DNA of 64,000 nt from Gaetbulibacter_B jejuensis. GTDB lineage: Bacteria; Bacteroidota; Bacteroidia; Flavobacteriales; Flavobacteriaceae. The DNA lies in contig NZ_BAAAGF010000001.1 in NCBI RefSeq assembly GCF_039524015.1, forward strand, positions 62,001-126,000. The letters run 5' to 3'. A model generated the notes under the pieces. It was not told the origin of the DNA and did no database searches. It saw nothing but the letters and a program-made list of their open reading frames with translations. This document shows, piece after piece, positions 63,811 to 64,000 of the stretch (the first letter of the stretch is position 1; the number at the start of each line of letters is the position of its first letter). Both the position numbers and the translations under genes were made by a program.

Positions 63811-64000
63811 ATGAAAAAAAATATATCTACATTTATTTTCTTTTTCTTTCTTGCAGTTTCTTTTTCTTATGCTCAAAAGGGTAAAGTTGCCGGAACAGTA
63901 ATGGATGGTGAGTTTGTTGAGCCTATGGCTTTTGCAAACATACTTGTAAAAGGCACTACTACTGGTACAACTTCAGACTTTGATGGAAAATATGAATTAG
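63811..64000 (+). CDS. TonB-dependent receptor (or related), N-terminus only
   Basis: 63 complete codons before the right edge. A signal peptide (MKKNISTFIFFFFLAVSFSY to AQ) is followed by KGKVAGTVMDGEFVEPMAFA and LVKGTTTGTTSDFDGKYEL. This is a CarboxypepD_reg-like beta-sandwich that precedes the plug domain in SusC/RagA-type and related receptors. The rest is outside the window, so the subfamily is undecided. Confidence 0.8.
   Translation, partial: MKKNISTFIFFFFLAVSFSYAQKGKVAGTVMDGEFVEPMAFANILVKGTTTGTTSDFDGKYEL

Noticed and set aside
1..64000. CRISPR arrays, insertion sequences, prophage or integrase genes
   Set aside because: No regularly spaced direct repeats, transposase or phage motifs were seen; the only tandem repeat is the micropeptide unit.

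Overview
The window is ordinary chromosome from a member of the Bacteroidetes, almost certainly the family Flavobacteriaceae. The DNA is AT-rich and the genes mostly lack Shine-Dalgarno sequences. Promoters match the Bacteroidetes pattern TTTG-N18/19-TAnnTTTG. Products include a type IX secretion sorting domain, SusC/CarboxypepD-type outer-membrane proteins, a flavobacterial ExbB-ExbD-ExbD cluster, and uL13 beginning with the family's typical MDTLSYKT. I see no prophage, insertion sequence or CRISPR array. The genus is not determined.

Layout. 1-4.2 kb: a cassette for degrading N-glycans and glyco-asparagine (GH92 mannosidase cut by the left edge, sugar MFS permease, Tat/lipoprotein aspartylglucosaminidase). 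4.2-9.5 kb: a convergent two-component pair and a secreted protein with six repeats. 9.5-19.2 kb: aldehyde dehydrogenase, DNA polymerase I, an SBF-like transporter, a WYL regulator divergent from a DinB gene with two identical operator-like repeats between them, and a YgiQ radical SAM protein. 19.3-25.7 kb: ABC-F ATPase and the translation cluster rplM-rpsI-rpsB-tsf-pyrH-frr, with a highly structured spacer before rpsB. 25.7-33.8 kb: outer-membrane barrels, an MMPL transporter, asnS and rpoN. 33.9-38.3 kb: ExbB/ExbD cluster, tRNA-Ser(GGA), asparaginase and TatD. 38.4-40.1 kb: aspartic protease, NarL-type response regulator and two tandem micro-genes (below). 40.2-46.1 kb: 2-oxoglutarate dehydrogenase E2/E1, small proteins, polyprenyl synthase. 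46.2-53 kb: TetR-regulated RND efflux operon. 53-64 kb: aspS, an unusual ClC protein, cold-shock protein, tadA, a TonB-like protein, dxs, dgt, a beta-helix lipoprotein, and the start of a TonB-dependent receptor or related protein.

The most novel-looking region is 39,507-40,136. Two tandem units, 336 bp apart, each carry an 18-bp palindrome of NarL type (7-2-7, TACGTAA-N2-TTACGTA). At an identical 41-bp offset each has a conserved 20-bp element, then a structured leader, then a 33-codon reading frame for a one-pass membrane peptide, then an intrinsic terminator. The two peptides align without gaps (16 of 33 identical). They lie immediately downstream of a NarL/FixJ-type response regulator gene. 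I infer a regulon of paired membrane micropeptides controlled by that regulator; the function is unknown.

Other points worth following: a ClC protein lacking both the gating and the proton glutamate, the paired TGACA-N6-TGTCA repeats, a 9-bp inverted repeat inside the TetR-operon promoter, and a probable leaderless dxs.
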